Shown piece after piece: positions 11,146-23,100 of a DNA stretch of 64,000 nt; position 1 is the stretch's first letter, and every line of letters begins with the position of its first letter. This DNA comes from Spirometra erinaceieuropaei (lineage: Eukaryota; Platyhelminthes; Cestoda; Diphyllobothriidea; Diphyllobothriidae), in assembly GCA_902702965.1 (NCBI GenBank), contig CACRXP010000145.1, positions 260,488-324,487 on the forward strand. The letters run 5' to 3'. The notes beneath the pieces are model-generated. The model saw only the letters and a program-made list of their open reading frames with translations, had not been told where the DNA came from and did not search any database. A program made the translations under genes and the position numbers.

Positions 11146-11471
11146 GAGCTGGTTGGATGATTTCCATTTCATTTGCAACATGTTTTGTGGATTAGATTAG
11201 TTAAGCTTAATAAGTAAGGCCAGTATTTCTGATTGGAACACAGTGCATCCTTCTAATTTAAAAACTTTGGTGATGAGCTCTCGACGTCCATCACAGCGTG
11301 TTAACTTTCAGTGGTTCAGTTCCTTCGTGGTCGATATCTGTGGCATACAGCGTCCTTCAGTTTTTATGTTCCGTGGTTCGTAGCAAACCCATTGATCTGC
11401 GTCTTCGGTGCCCTTATGTTTCCAGGATTCTTTCTGGAGGGCATCTCTTCAATTTTCTACCACTAAAGGTT

Positions 11472-11876
11472 TGTAGCAGCCGTTCCACCCCCTTTTCTCC
11501 GGCTCCCTTTTGTCGATCGATACCTACGACGTAGATAAGCGTTCGTTCACGGAGAGCATCAGTCGCGGTGGCTGTTTTAGCGGGAATGCATGTCTGTGTT
11601 ATCCGGAGAGGGTGACCGTCTGAGTGCTGGTCGTGTGATTGGACAGATTATGGTAGGGATAGGGGGCGCATACTTACAAGGTCTGACGGGTATCCAGCCA
11701 GAGCGTTTGACGCGCGTGAGGTGATGAAAGTTTGTCAGGGCAACCAAGAGTCACTGCAGTTGGACCGGAGGTGCCCCAGGTCTAGCCGGCGGGGGTTGCA
11801 GTGTGTCGACTGTTGTTGCGGCCATCGATCCACAAAACGGAGCCGGTGAAAAGGGGGACTGGAAAGGCTGCTGTAG
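11472..11876. repeat. Inverted repeat, arms of about 50 bases
   Basis: The arm at 11472-11523 (through cttttctccggctccctttt) matches the reverse complement of 11821-11876 at roughly four of five positions over about 50 bases, with about 300 bases between. The loop shows no gene. It could be a foldback element or two inverted copies of one repeat. Confidence 0.6.
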
Positions 11877-11879
11877 GTC

Positions 11880-12604
11880 TCAGTGGGGGCATTTTCAAAT
11901 TTTCTTCTATTGATTGTCCGAACGAAATGACTGATATGAATTTTGGATATTTTTGCTGGGCAATACGGTATGTGCACTTTCCTACCGCGAAAAGTGACAC
12001 AAAACGAGCTGAAGTCCCTTTACGTAGTCCTTACAAAACGCTATCCCTAACTTTAATGCATAACTTAACCCCATCCCTAATCTTCACAGCAGCTCCAAGT
12101 TAGAAGTTCGAAATCCTTGTGAAATTGTCGGTTTGAAATCACAACAGCTAGCACCATTGAAGTGAGCCAAGAATATCATAAAACCTCTCGTGGAGAAAAG
12201 CAAACCAATCACCAAACAGGTTTTGGTGACCAATAGGATACGCGTGGGCACCGACGACCCTACAAGATCCCACGCGCGATTAGGACAGGCTGTTCATCCT
12301 ATCTTTATCAAATAGAAAAGATAGGTCCCCACCGTTACCTCCAATATATACGATCGTTTAACCGACACCGTTCTTCCACTGTGTAATTCCATCTTTCTAC
12401 TAATGACCAACTTTGCAATGACTACCAAATTCTTTTCATTGCTTTGACCGGACAGTCTTTTGTTTGGTTCTCTAATTGACGAAATGAATACAGAACGCAT
12501 AGAATGAAGGCCAGGTTGAAGGTTGCGGATGACGGGCTTTAGAAGACCGAAATGGACTTGGGGCTCTCTGTCCACGTCCCAGTTTGAGGTGCAGAGTACG
12601 CCGA
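11880..12604. other. No recognised gene
   Basis: About 700 bases between the inverted repeat and the inverted duplicate block. ORFs here are short and show no recognisable motif. Confidence 0.4.
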
Positions 12605-12943
12605 CGAAGGAGAGGGTACAAAAGGGACCAGACCACCGGTGCAACTTGACTCCTATGCCTATTAAGAGACAGGCATTGTTGGACCACACGTAACTGCCTG
12701 GTTCGTATATGGTGCAGTGTGACAGGTGCCCCTGATAGCTCTGCCAATGGAAACTGGCAGGCAAGCCAAACTGCTCTCGGCTGTTAGTAAGAGGGTGAGA
12801 GCAGACCCGATGCGAAGAATGATTCCCGACTCCCCCACTCGCCTAAGAATGTGGCCGTTGTTGAGGTCGACCACTTCTATTTGGGCCGCATTCATAAAAG
12901 CGAAGTGACCCCCGATCTGCGTTTGACTTGGGCGATTGATTCG
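12605..12943 (-). repeat. Inverted duplicate block, left copy, possibly protein-derived
   Basis: Read on the minus strand this encodes a segment of about 115 residues colinear with the segment encoded on the plus strand at 13330-13677. Shared positions include the SQ-x3-GGH start, YEP-x3-VWSNNA and a C-terminal SGPF. One frameshift near 12765 separates the two frames used. Similarity is clearer at the protein than at the DNA level, which suggests a once-coding sequence (a gene exon or a transposon ORF). I do not recognise the family. Confidence 0.5.
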
Positions 12944-13329
12944 TCCAACTTCGTCAACTGTCGTACCCCAGATGTAAAGGGAAAGACTTCCTTCAGCACT
13001 AGCGATCTTTCTTTCTGCAGAAATCTTGTCGTTCGTTTTTCGTCTGGATGTGCTATTTGCTTCAGTCCGTAGGTTCCGGCTGCCGGGATTAAAACGTGTT
13101 TCCTTTAATCGGCCACCTGTCATCCAGCAATAGCATTTTTACAGCCCTTTGGACCTCCAGCCTCAAGAAAGCTATTCGTAACACCTATCCAATTTTGGTT
13201 ACATTCGCTCCTGTTTCCCATTAGCTTGTCCTCGAAGCCATTTTGACTATCAGAGATGAGTCCCTGTTAGTAAACCAAGGTACTTGGAACAGCGACAAAG
13301 GTATGCCCGGGGGCATGCCGTCTGTTTCA

Positions 13330-13677
13330 AGACCCATTGTTGACTCGCAGTTCGAGGGTCATAGCAGTTTTAGGAATGTGACCCCAACAGAGACGATCGA
13401 TTTCACCAATCGCCTCAATTTTGGGCGAAAGGATGGACCGGAAACCATTTTTCTCATCGGCTTTTGGAGATCTGTTCTCATCCTTTTAATAACGGCCTAT
13501 AGGGTAGTTTGGCTTACCTACCAGTTCCCGTCAGAAGAGCCGCCACGGTGCCTGCTACAATGCAGTCAGTACGAACCATACGGACACATGTGGTCGCACA
13601 ATGCTCATCCCTCAATAGGCATGACGATCAAGTTCCGCCAACCGTCTGGCCTCTTTAATGTCCTCTGTTTTTTATTT
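13330..13677 (+). repeat. Inverted duplicate block, right copy, possibly protein-derived
   Basis: Plus-strand partner of 12605-12943, lying in an open frame of 176 codons (13243-13773) just upstream of the SPNS1-like gene. It keeps YEPYGHMWSHNA where the left copy has YEPGSYVWSNNA. No start context or splice pattern makes it an obvious exon of the downstream gene. It may be an old duplicated exon or part of an unrecognised mobile element. Confidence 0.5.
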
Positions 13678-13991
13678 TATCTAACTTGGCATTCCGAATC
13701 CTTTACTGGAAACTATATCCCGGGGCAGGAAGCCACTGATCCATTCCGGTCGCCTAGAGCTAGTCAACTGTAACCACCAATCCAGCCATCACCCCATAAT
13801 TTACACCCATCTGTTCAGACAACTGTGAAATCCTAGCACTGGTTCGATGCGATATTCAATATCAAGAGCATTACTTCTTTATTTATTCCTGAGTCACCAT
13901 TCTTTCGTTCGTCTTCGGGATACGTCGCATCAGCAGCCCTATTCTTGATTCTCATAACCGACTTCTTTTAGGTCTCTACTCTATTCGGATT

Positions 13992-14169
13992 ATGGTGGTC
14001 GACAGAAAAGATCAGAGTTCCGGTGCTGTTGCTCAGTCATCTGATTCTGAGCCACTGTTTGAGAATCCATCCGCGGTTTCGCAAAGAAGCAGAAGACAAG
14101 ACCGCATCACTGTGGCCATCCTTTTCTGTGTAAATTTGCTTAACTACATGGATAGGTTTACCATCGCAG
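13992..14169 (+). CDS. SPNS1: SPNS1-like exon 1
   Basis: Residues 1-59 plus one base. A polar N-terminus, then helix 1 ([18 protein letters not shown]). The ATG at 13992 is the first in frame after the splice-like ttttag at 13966-13971. The exon ends GCAG before gtaaag. Confidence 0.85.
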
Positions 14170-17100
14170 GTAAAGTTAATCTGACGACACTAACCTTCTC
14201 AGGGATACCCAATATGATTAGGGACTACTATGGCATTGACAGTAAACTCCTTGGGCTTCTTCAAACATCTTTCGTTGTCTCATACATGTCCCTGAGTCCT
14301 GTGTTCGGTTACTTCGGTGATCGGTGGAAAAGGAAGTATTTGATTGTGACTGGACTTGTCCTCTGGTCCTTTGTTACGCTGGCGAGTTCGTTCGTTCCTC
14401 CCGATGTAGGCAACTCCCTTATTTTTGTGTACATTTTTTGAAGCGTTTTTGGACTTTTTTGGTTCTTCGCTGTCTTGTGGGCGTGGGTGAAGCAAGTTAC
14501 TCTACGTTAGCCCCAACCCTGCTAACCGATCTCTTCGCTGAGGACTCCAGGACTCAGGTGCTAGGATTCTTCTATTTTGCTGTCCCTGTGGGGAGGTCAG
14601 TTTATGTTACGATTTTCCTTTTACATGCAAACATGTTCTCTTTGCGCTCCAGAAGCCCTAAGCCAGTAGTTTTATCGTTGAATTCGATTTTATCTTCTGC
14701 GAAAAGTTTGGGCCATGATATCTCGAATTAGCTGTGTTGCAAAGCTTCGATTTTTGAAATCCTGTCTGAGCTTTAAAAGAAATGAAAATTGACTCAGTGC
14801 CTTTAGTATGAGTAGATGTTCCTCACAAAGTATCCTCGTACGCAAACTTAGTTCCATCACCTGACTTCTTCACTTTGTCGACGCATCGGTCGTACCTAGC
14901 CAATTTTCTATGCCTAAAGTCTATATAAACCTTTGGTTTTATTCGGGACTACCTCAGGGAAATGCGTCTGTTAAACACGTGCTCGGCCTAGTTAAAGACT
15001 TAATCATTGTCTCGAACGGGTGTAAGGGGAAATTAAGCACCCATTTTACTCTGAGATATACAAGTATTTCACGGCCGCTACTGGTTATTAAAGACGGATT
15101 CCAAATTGTCACATTTCTGGCTTTGCTTGGCTTTAACGTCTCTTTATGCAAATCTTTCGCTTCCTCGCTTATTTTCCCTCTTATGTTTTTCCATATCCAT
15201 AGTGGCCTGGGTTTTGTCATGGGCTCCTGCATCGCAGAATCCCTTAACAACTGGGCTTGGGCCCTCCGCATTACCCCAGCTCTAGGCCTCCTCTGCATTT
15301 TGAGCCTTCTGTTCTTCCACCAGGATCCGCCTCGAGGTCGCGCTGATGGCGCTGCACATCTGCACGCAACTTCTTGGTGGGCAGACATAAAAACCCTCCT
15401 CATGAATCGGTGTTACTTACTAGTATCCTTTGGTTTCACAGGGACCTGCTTTGTACTGGGTGCTCTGTCCTGGTTTGCTGTTGATTTCATTCAGGCAGCA
15501 ATCAATGCCCGAGCAAACAACCCCAAGGAGGCTGATAAGTACAAGTGAGATCATCACCATTTTCAAACGTTTGCTGAGTTGTACGATGTGCCACTTGTCT
15601 TGCCTGCCAGTAATTCAGTTTAACATTCCTCATATCTTCTCGCATACTCGTACTTATAATCAAACAACCTTGATCTTTTGTAGTGAAAATGATATTACAA
15701 TGGTTTCTGTCACCATTGTTGATTAGGCTGTCTGCCAGGGAGGCCGAGGCCGTCAATGGAACCTGCTTGTTTAGTTAGACCACTAACCCACAGTCAGCCG
15801 TAAGGGGTCAGTCAGATGGACAGCAGAGAAGCGTGTTCATGCACCGTCTTTGGTTTGGAGCAGGTGACTTACCACCAATTGTAGCCGACGGTGGGAATGA
15901 CCATGACATGTCCAGTGACCAGACCAACACATGAAATCCTTGTGCATCAGATCACTTGTGGCCGTTTGCACCTGCAGCACCGGTACGAGAGTTTGGGCCA
16001 GTAATACCCATGGCAGCGATTCGTACGCAAGAAGTGACACTTGTCTTCGTTATTCAAGGCTGACGTTGCTGCCTCATATTAGAACGTAGTTTTAATGAAG
16101 GAATCGTTTTACCGACGACCCGTGTCTAGGTGGGGATTTTGACATCCCCTTCCCCAGACTTACGCTTCTCTCTTGTCTAATAATCGAAGTCGATTATAGG
16201 AAATCACGCGTATAGTCTTTGTAAGCTACGTTCCTCTTGTGGCTTGTTGACCTGTTTGCCGAGACTGATTGTGGTTGAATATAGAGACTGAACTCTGGCG
16301 GAACAGTTTGAAGAGCGGATAATTTGTACATCTCATATGCTTGGGGCTTACTACACCAATCTTCCTCAGCAGAAACACACGGCCCGCAAATATACTTTTA
16401 TCTCTCTACCGTCTGTATTTTAGTGTCGCCCTTCTTTTTGGAATTTGCACATGTTTTGCCGGTCTGCTGGGAGTGGTTTTGGGCTCCTTTCTCGGTCGAA
16501 AATTGCGGGTTTTTACGTCGGTCGCTGAACCTTACGTCTGTGGTGGCGGCTTGTTGCTAAGTGCGCCATTTGTGTACGCCAGTTTACTGTCTCCGTATTT
16601 CAACTTCTACCTTTGCATGGTACGTTTCTGTTGACACGTTTTATCTGCAATAATTTTCTCTAACCAGCATGCTTCATCACCACCATTAACGTCACCCAGC
16701 CATCGTTGTAGTCATAGTATATTTAGAGAGGAACGAGTAGGATAAGTCCCACTTGGTAGTTTCAGAGGAGATAAGTTTTCTGGGACGTCAGCTTTGTCCT
16801 TCTTACGTTCCGAACCCTATTGCAAATTGACTTTCGAAGAAAAATGTGGATATAAATGACGCCTTTGGAGTACTATCCCACTGGAATCACCTTGCCATGA
16901 TCGTATCATGCTCGTTTTCGCTTCTTGAGACTAGAAACTGGGAAGCTTAAATCTGAGAAGTGTAACCAGCAAAGGTAGGGAGGCTGTAATGACCGTTTTG
17001 GACTTTCGTCATCAGCCAACTCCATCCGAACTCCAGACGGACGTCTGAGATTCGAGCCAGAGTCAGTTATTTATCGAGCAACACTGTCAAGTAAATATGA

Positions 17101-20100
17101 CGTAGGCGCACAGCATACTGGCGAAAAGGCTGAGTGATGATCAATTGACTTGGATCAAAACCTTGGATGCACCAACGCCTGAGTTTGGGGTGTTACCGGC
17201 CACATACAATGTAAATAACCATTCCAGTGTCCCTTTTATCATAAGTAACACTTTTGGTCATTGTTTGCTAACCGTCGTGGGACTGCCTGCGTAAGCTGTA
17301 GACCCTCTGCACCAAGGTAAAACGAGAATGCTTCTTCCATCCTTCAACTTAGGCGAGTTCGTTAACACCACTTATATTAGGGATTTGTATCTTCCTAGGA
17401 CGGAAGACCAGAAGCCGATCAACTTACAGCTTGCTTGATCCTCCCCACCATTTTCTTTAGTCGTTACGAAATGAAATCGCCGACTAGCGTAACCAGAGGC
17501 TATCCTGCGGGTGTTTGTTTAAGTAGCCTATAGAGTGTTTTGAGATGGAGTAAGGGGGTTTCGGGAGAGATCTCTAGAATTGGAGCATCATCTTCCTCAT
17601 ATTTGCGTTCCACGGCGGATTAAATTACTTCTGTTTTTTCGATCCTGCGGCTGGGCTTGAGGCAGGACACAATGTCAAACATAGCCAGGATCTCACTCGG
17701 CTTCGGTCAGGCTTCCAAAACTTTCTGGATTACTAAGCCGCGGTAGAATCCAACTTTTGGCACATTAATTGCATTACTCTTCCAATCCACCGGTGAATAA
17801 TTCAGTAGAGGCGCCTATGTTAAGGCGCTATTTTGTTTTCGCTCATGGCCACTAACCTCTCAGCCGTTATTGCCGTATTGCTGATTGTATTTCTAATACT
17901 GACTCGATGGTTTTGGCCACAGCTGCGCGAGTCGGCTCCGCTCCCCACAGGTGTTCGTCTCTCGGTCCTTGGCTGTTTCATTAGGCGCAACTAAAAAAAG
18001 CTTCCACAGACCCGCAAAGGCCAGCATGTAGTCTCTCAGGTGCCACAACTCGTCTACTCAAGTGACTTGGAGTCGGGAAGGAGGAAAACGAGCGTTGATT
18101 AAACACCATTAGATAGAATAGCAGGGCTGAGTGCCTTTGGTGAACCGTCGAAGTTAGTCTGCTAAATCTGATGCATTTGCAAGCAACGGAACATAACTTG
18201 CGTGGTCGGGACTTGGGATGTAAATTCATATAGCATTCATAACAGACTGCAATCAGAGGGCGTTTTAAAGTTTTAAAATAGACATTACACACTGTAAGCC
18301 ATAAATTCGGTTGATAAACCACCTGGTCCGGAACAAACAACATTGGTCAGCCTCCTCGGGATCACTCTACTAACAATTTTCCCCGCAATTAGCGTTTACT
18401 AGTCAGTTTTTTGCAAAAGTGGCCTAGTTTTGTTGCGGAACATAAATACCATCCTTGAATGGCGTTGGAAATTGTACATAAAGCAGTTAGAGGAAATCAC
18501 AAAATTATAATTTGGACCAGATTAGTGTCCGCATAACCCTCTTTTTCATTTTAGTTTTTTGTCTTTATCGGACAGCTTCTCATCTGTCTGAACTGGGCTT
18601 TGGTAGCAGATATGACAATGGTGAGCAGATTTTTCCGTTTTCCTCAACTTTTTGGACATATTCAAACCTATATGTAACTATTACTTGCTTTTCACGTTAT
18701 AAAACGACAAGAAGCAGCTGAAGGGCCGTCGCGGTACTTGTAGGTGGGAGTACATTCACTTGTGCTGGCCTGTTTTTCTGCCTAACTTTGGCGTTGTATT
18801 GAGCATCTAAGCCTGCGAGCATTCTGGTTAATCGATTCACTTTGAACCACCAAAATGCGAGGATCAAGTGTCGTTTAAAAGAAAAAGGAGAGAGGAAGAG
18901 AAGAAATCCTCTAACGTCCTTGCTTTGCACAGAACTCGCGTATGTTAGACGAGCGCGGGTGTGTTATCATGTGATCGCGGGTGTACAGAACAACTTTGAC
19001 CGCTGGAATCGTGTGTGTGGACGACTGCCATTAGCCGACAGGTTTAGTGACTGCATGACTGCATCCGTGTGAGCCGTTAATTGTCAGTAGCGCCACCTGC
19101 GCGGCGTGGATTGGCAGTCCACAAATTATAAAGACCAACACAGTAGTGCAGCGCATACTTCCTGAGGCTGCAGCAGTCCCGTTCTCCACCAAAGGGCCCC
19201 CTGAGCAGCGGAAGGTTTTCCAAGGCCATCCCTCAGTGATGCCTGGAGATGTATCCTTGTGAATCAGCCAAAAAGCCCACTGCCACTGTTGCTACTACCT
19301 CTAGTGTCCTATTGCATCCTGGTTTCCTTCGTAATTTAATATAACATGAAAACAGATCTTCTACATGGACATCTAAGATGACTTCATCTCGCCATAGTCG
19401 TATTTGAATCTTTTATTGAATGCAGTAAATCCAGTAATATCGACATTTGTGCCGCGCCGCCTGGTGATTAGGACGTGTGCGCCCACGGTATATTAGAAAG
19501 CCTGGAATTGATGGAGCTTTTAGGGGAGGCGTTAATTTCCTTGGTGTCGAGATCCGTTTTTGCGTCAGCGCGTTTCGCGTGAGTGGACTTTGACACGTGC
19601 GCATTGGTTTTTAGGGGCATAGTTAGATTAAATTGCATCCGCGGCTTCGACATGAAAATAGTGCCTCTAACGTTTTTTGCACTTATTCCTTCGAAGTTGT
19701 TTTTGACCGTAAGGCCTCCTTGCGCTAACATTTTTCCGATCACCCTATGCGGTCATCGTATAGAATACATTAAACTTAAAAGCTCTTCTCTACTCCACGT
19801 TCTTTGCCTAGGACACCCTCTGTGTATATTGTCACACAAAGTGCGTAACTTTGTCCGGGTAGCCTGCCGTTTTTGACTTAAAACTAGTCGCCAGGACCCG
19901 TTTTTGCTCTGTCTGGCGTTCATCACTATATGCTTCCAACGTCTCACTCTATGCCAGCCAGTATAATTGTTCCAGACCATGGAGTGGTTCAGTGAACCCG
20001 CTGCTTCGATGCAGTTTGACGGTAGAGCCGTCCACCACTGCGGTCACTGACCAAAGCACTTTTATAACCCCAACTTGTCCCACACATTCTGTCTGGCTCA

Positions 20101-23100
20101 GGTTAGTCAAACGAGGGTAGATGACTTCGTCAACCGATCACTGATTTTGCCCACATAATATCTGCACAAGAACCTGAGCACATCTTTTACCCTTTATTTT
20201 AGTCTGTTGTGATTCCGACGCGAAGGGCCACTGCCAGCGCCCTTCAGATGGTCCTGTCACACAGCCTCGGCGATGCAATCAGCCCGTTAATAATTGGCAC
20301 TGTAAGTTGGTGAGGGCTTAATGCCTTTGTCGAGGTCGCACTGTTTTTCCAGCTGTTCCCTACTTCCCAGATGGTAAAGGTCCTTTCTACTCGCAACTCT
20401 GAGTGTCAGCATATAGACTTCTCCAGCACTATCAGTGACTGACGTGCCTCAAGTGTGGGTCTTACGGTCTACAAGCTGACTTGTACATGGTACGGCTGTG
20501 ATCATGCCCAATCTAGTCGGCCTCAATGATGTCACCTATCGTACTTCTCCACGCGTGACGATCCGCGACAGCGGATTTGGGCTGATCGACCCATTCTGTT
20601 CTCCGTCGACGGGGGCCAAACACCGGACATCCTAGAACCACTCCCATGTCTTAACGAACTGTGTCAATTCAGATGAGCATTTGGCGAGCATACGTTTGCT
20701 TTCGATATGTTCGCATTGGGCCAGTACGCATATATGAGATCAAGGTACAAAGTAAAACGTTTGAGCGATAAGAGGAATCGATTATGGTTTGTCTTTTCTG
20801 TAAGATGTGGTTTGGTAGCCCCACCTGGTGGACACAATGCTGTTGGGGTTGGGGGTTATGGTTAGGAGTTAGGGTCAGCTGTTAGGGTTTAGGATTAGTG
20901 TTTAGCGCAACTATTTCTCAGCCATTCAAAGTACCACCGTAAATTCCAAATAGCTGTTCTTTTGCATACAACTACTTGACCTCGTTGCCTGTGCGTTCCT
21001 CGGCCCCACCTGTAAAAACCCCTATTGCCACCGGTCCCGTATTAGAGGTGACTGGGGTTTGTTTACTTCAGGTGGGGCTACATAGCCACATCTTACCGTC
21101 TTCTCATACAAGCGCGGTGTGTGAATAGGATGGGGGGGGGGGGAGGATTACGTAGAGTCGGGCCACAAGGGGAGGGGAGGGAGACATGCATACAGTCAAT
21201 CGATCCTTGCCCACGGTAGACGCGGAGCGTGCATGAGGTTCTTCTGCGCGCACAGGACCGGCCTCTGTAGCCCGATGGCAGTCGCTTCTGCTGTCGCTAG
21301 TAAGCGCTTACCCAGTCGCTTAGGATAGTTAGGTAGGCTCCACACGATACCCAGAATCAACCATGTGTGCGAGGATGGAGCTGTTTATGCCCTGAACTTC
21401 ACCTTTCCTCAGCCATGCCGGCAGGCGTTCTCGTATTCTTGTGGATAGGCGCCGACTCGTACGACCAATATGGTCTGCCCCACAGGAGCAAGTAGAGGAC
21501 AAAATGCACATGGATGTGTTCTGAGCTGGTAGCCTACCCTTATCATCCCCGCGTAAGACGGGCTTGGTCGAGAACAATACATGAACTCCTGTTGCCGGGT
21601 GGGCCGCTGGGATACAGGACGAACTGGGAGTTGGCTACAGGGATCTTTATTCTCCTAGTTCCTAAGTCGGCGATTCGGACTCTAGGTAGGCAGCATACAT
21701 CCACGCTGTATCGTTGCAGAGCGCATCAGTTCCGCGGACGCCGCAGCATTGATTGTAATACAGTAATCGAACATTTTCATTACGTTTATCGGGGATTTGG
21801 AATACCGGCGGGTCCTCTACAGCCGCTCGAATGGTTTGTTAGGGGTTGTCTCTTCTAACGCTTTGGTACAGTAACCAACTACAAGGCAGCGTTGCAAGTC
21901 AGCCCATTTAATTTCGGTCGCGGTCGCCATGTCACACTGCCGTCATCGAGCTTTTCAACACTTGATAAGGCCGTCGGTGTACCAAATCTTAGCCCTCCGT
22001 CCCCTGATGGCAATGTCTTTGCTGGTCCGCGACTGCTTATTCGCCAGACCCGAGACTCGCTTATTTCGCAGCTAACCTTCGCTGAGGACCGCTCCACGAT
22101 CCGCCACCTGTGGACGCCCCAAGTATATAGTAGCTGGGATAACTAGTAAAAGAAGCTGACTAGATCCGAAATACGCGCTTTATGAAAGCTGAAGGTATGT
22201 CCGTCCTATGCGATGGGTGTATGATAATCCGAAAGCTCCACTTTAGTCTCTATGGCGTTCGTACGGGTAAGCCTTCAGTTTTAATTCAGTTCGCTCTCAC
22301 TCGGATGGGATTTGTGGACAACTGCAGAGATTTCGATAAGCGACAGCCTATCGCTCAGCTGAATCACATGCTAGCTAGGTCCAGCCTGTGGCCTATAGCT
22401 TACACTCACACGAAGTGTCTGTAGTAGTCCAGAGCCCCCCACCCCCCTGGTGACCTTTTTATGTAGCGATTAGCTGTCAAAACTTCGAGCTGTCATTATT
22501 TTGGTCGTTGCAAATTCGTTTGCCGCTTGCTTGTTTGGCCTTTGCCTTGAAACGGTCATGAGAGGTAGTAATTTAGCCTTTCGTACTGTCTTGTGAACTA
22601 CAGTGCGTTCCAACCCATCGGAGGTTCGTGGGGACATTTGTGTGTTGTTGTACTGAGGGATAATTATTTCTCTAGAGTACAGCATTCACCTGGTGCTAGT
22701 GCCTTTTCCAAGCGCCGTGGGCTTGGAAATGGGACCTAGGCAGATCTCGCACAAACGTCGGTCACGCGTTAGATGAAGGCTTTCGCCGCGTCAGTCATTA
22801 CTCAACCGATCTCATAACCTCCAATTGGCTTGTCCCAGACATGCCGCTGACGGGTGATGTAAAATCCGCCTCCTAGGTGACGTTTAACGCCTATCCAGCA
22901 TTTAGTTTCCTTACCATGATAAATCTGATGCGTTTTCAAACTACTACGACGCGCAAAAAGTCGACAATCTGAAGGTTACAATTGGTACGACTGTGATCAT
23001 GCCGGATTTAACCGGTATCGTTACCATTCACCTTGGAACATGATACGCATATTTTATAGTTCAAACTGTCTTTAGACATCCATTTCGAACAGACAAAACC

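Noticed and set aside
14910..15202. N-terminal part of the ORF containing SPNS1-like exon 4
   Set aside because: It is intron 3 read through; SPNS1 similarity starts exactly at the acceptor at 15203.
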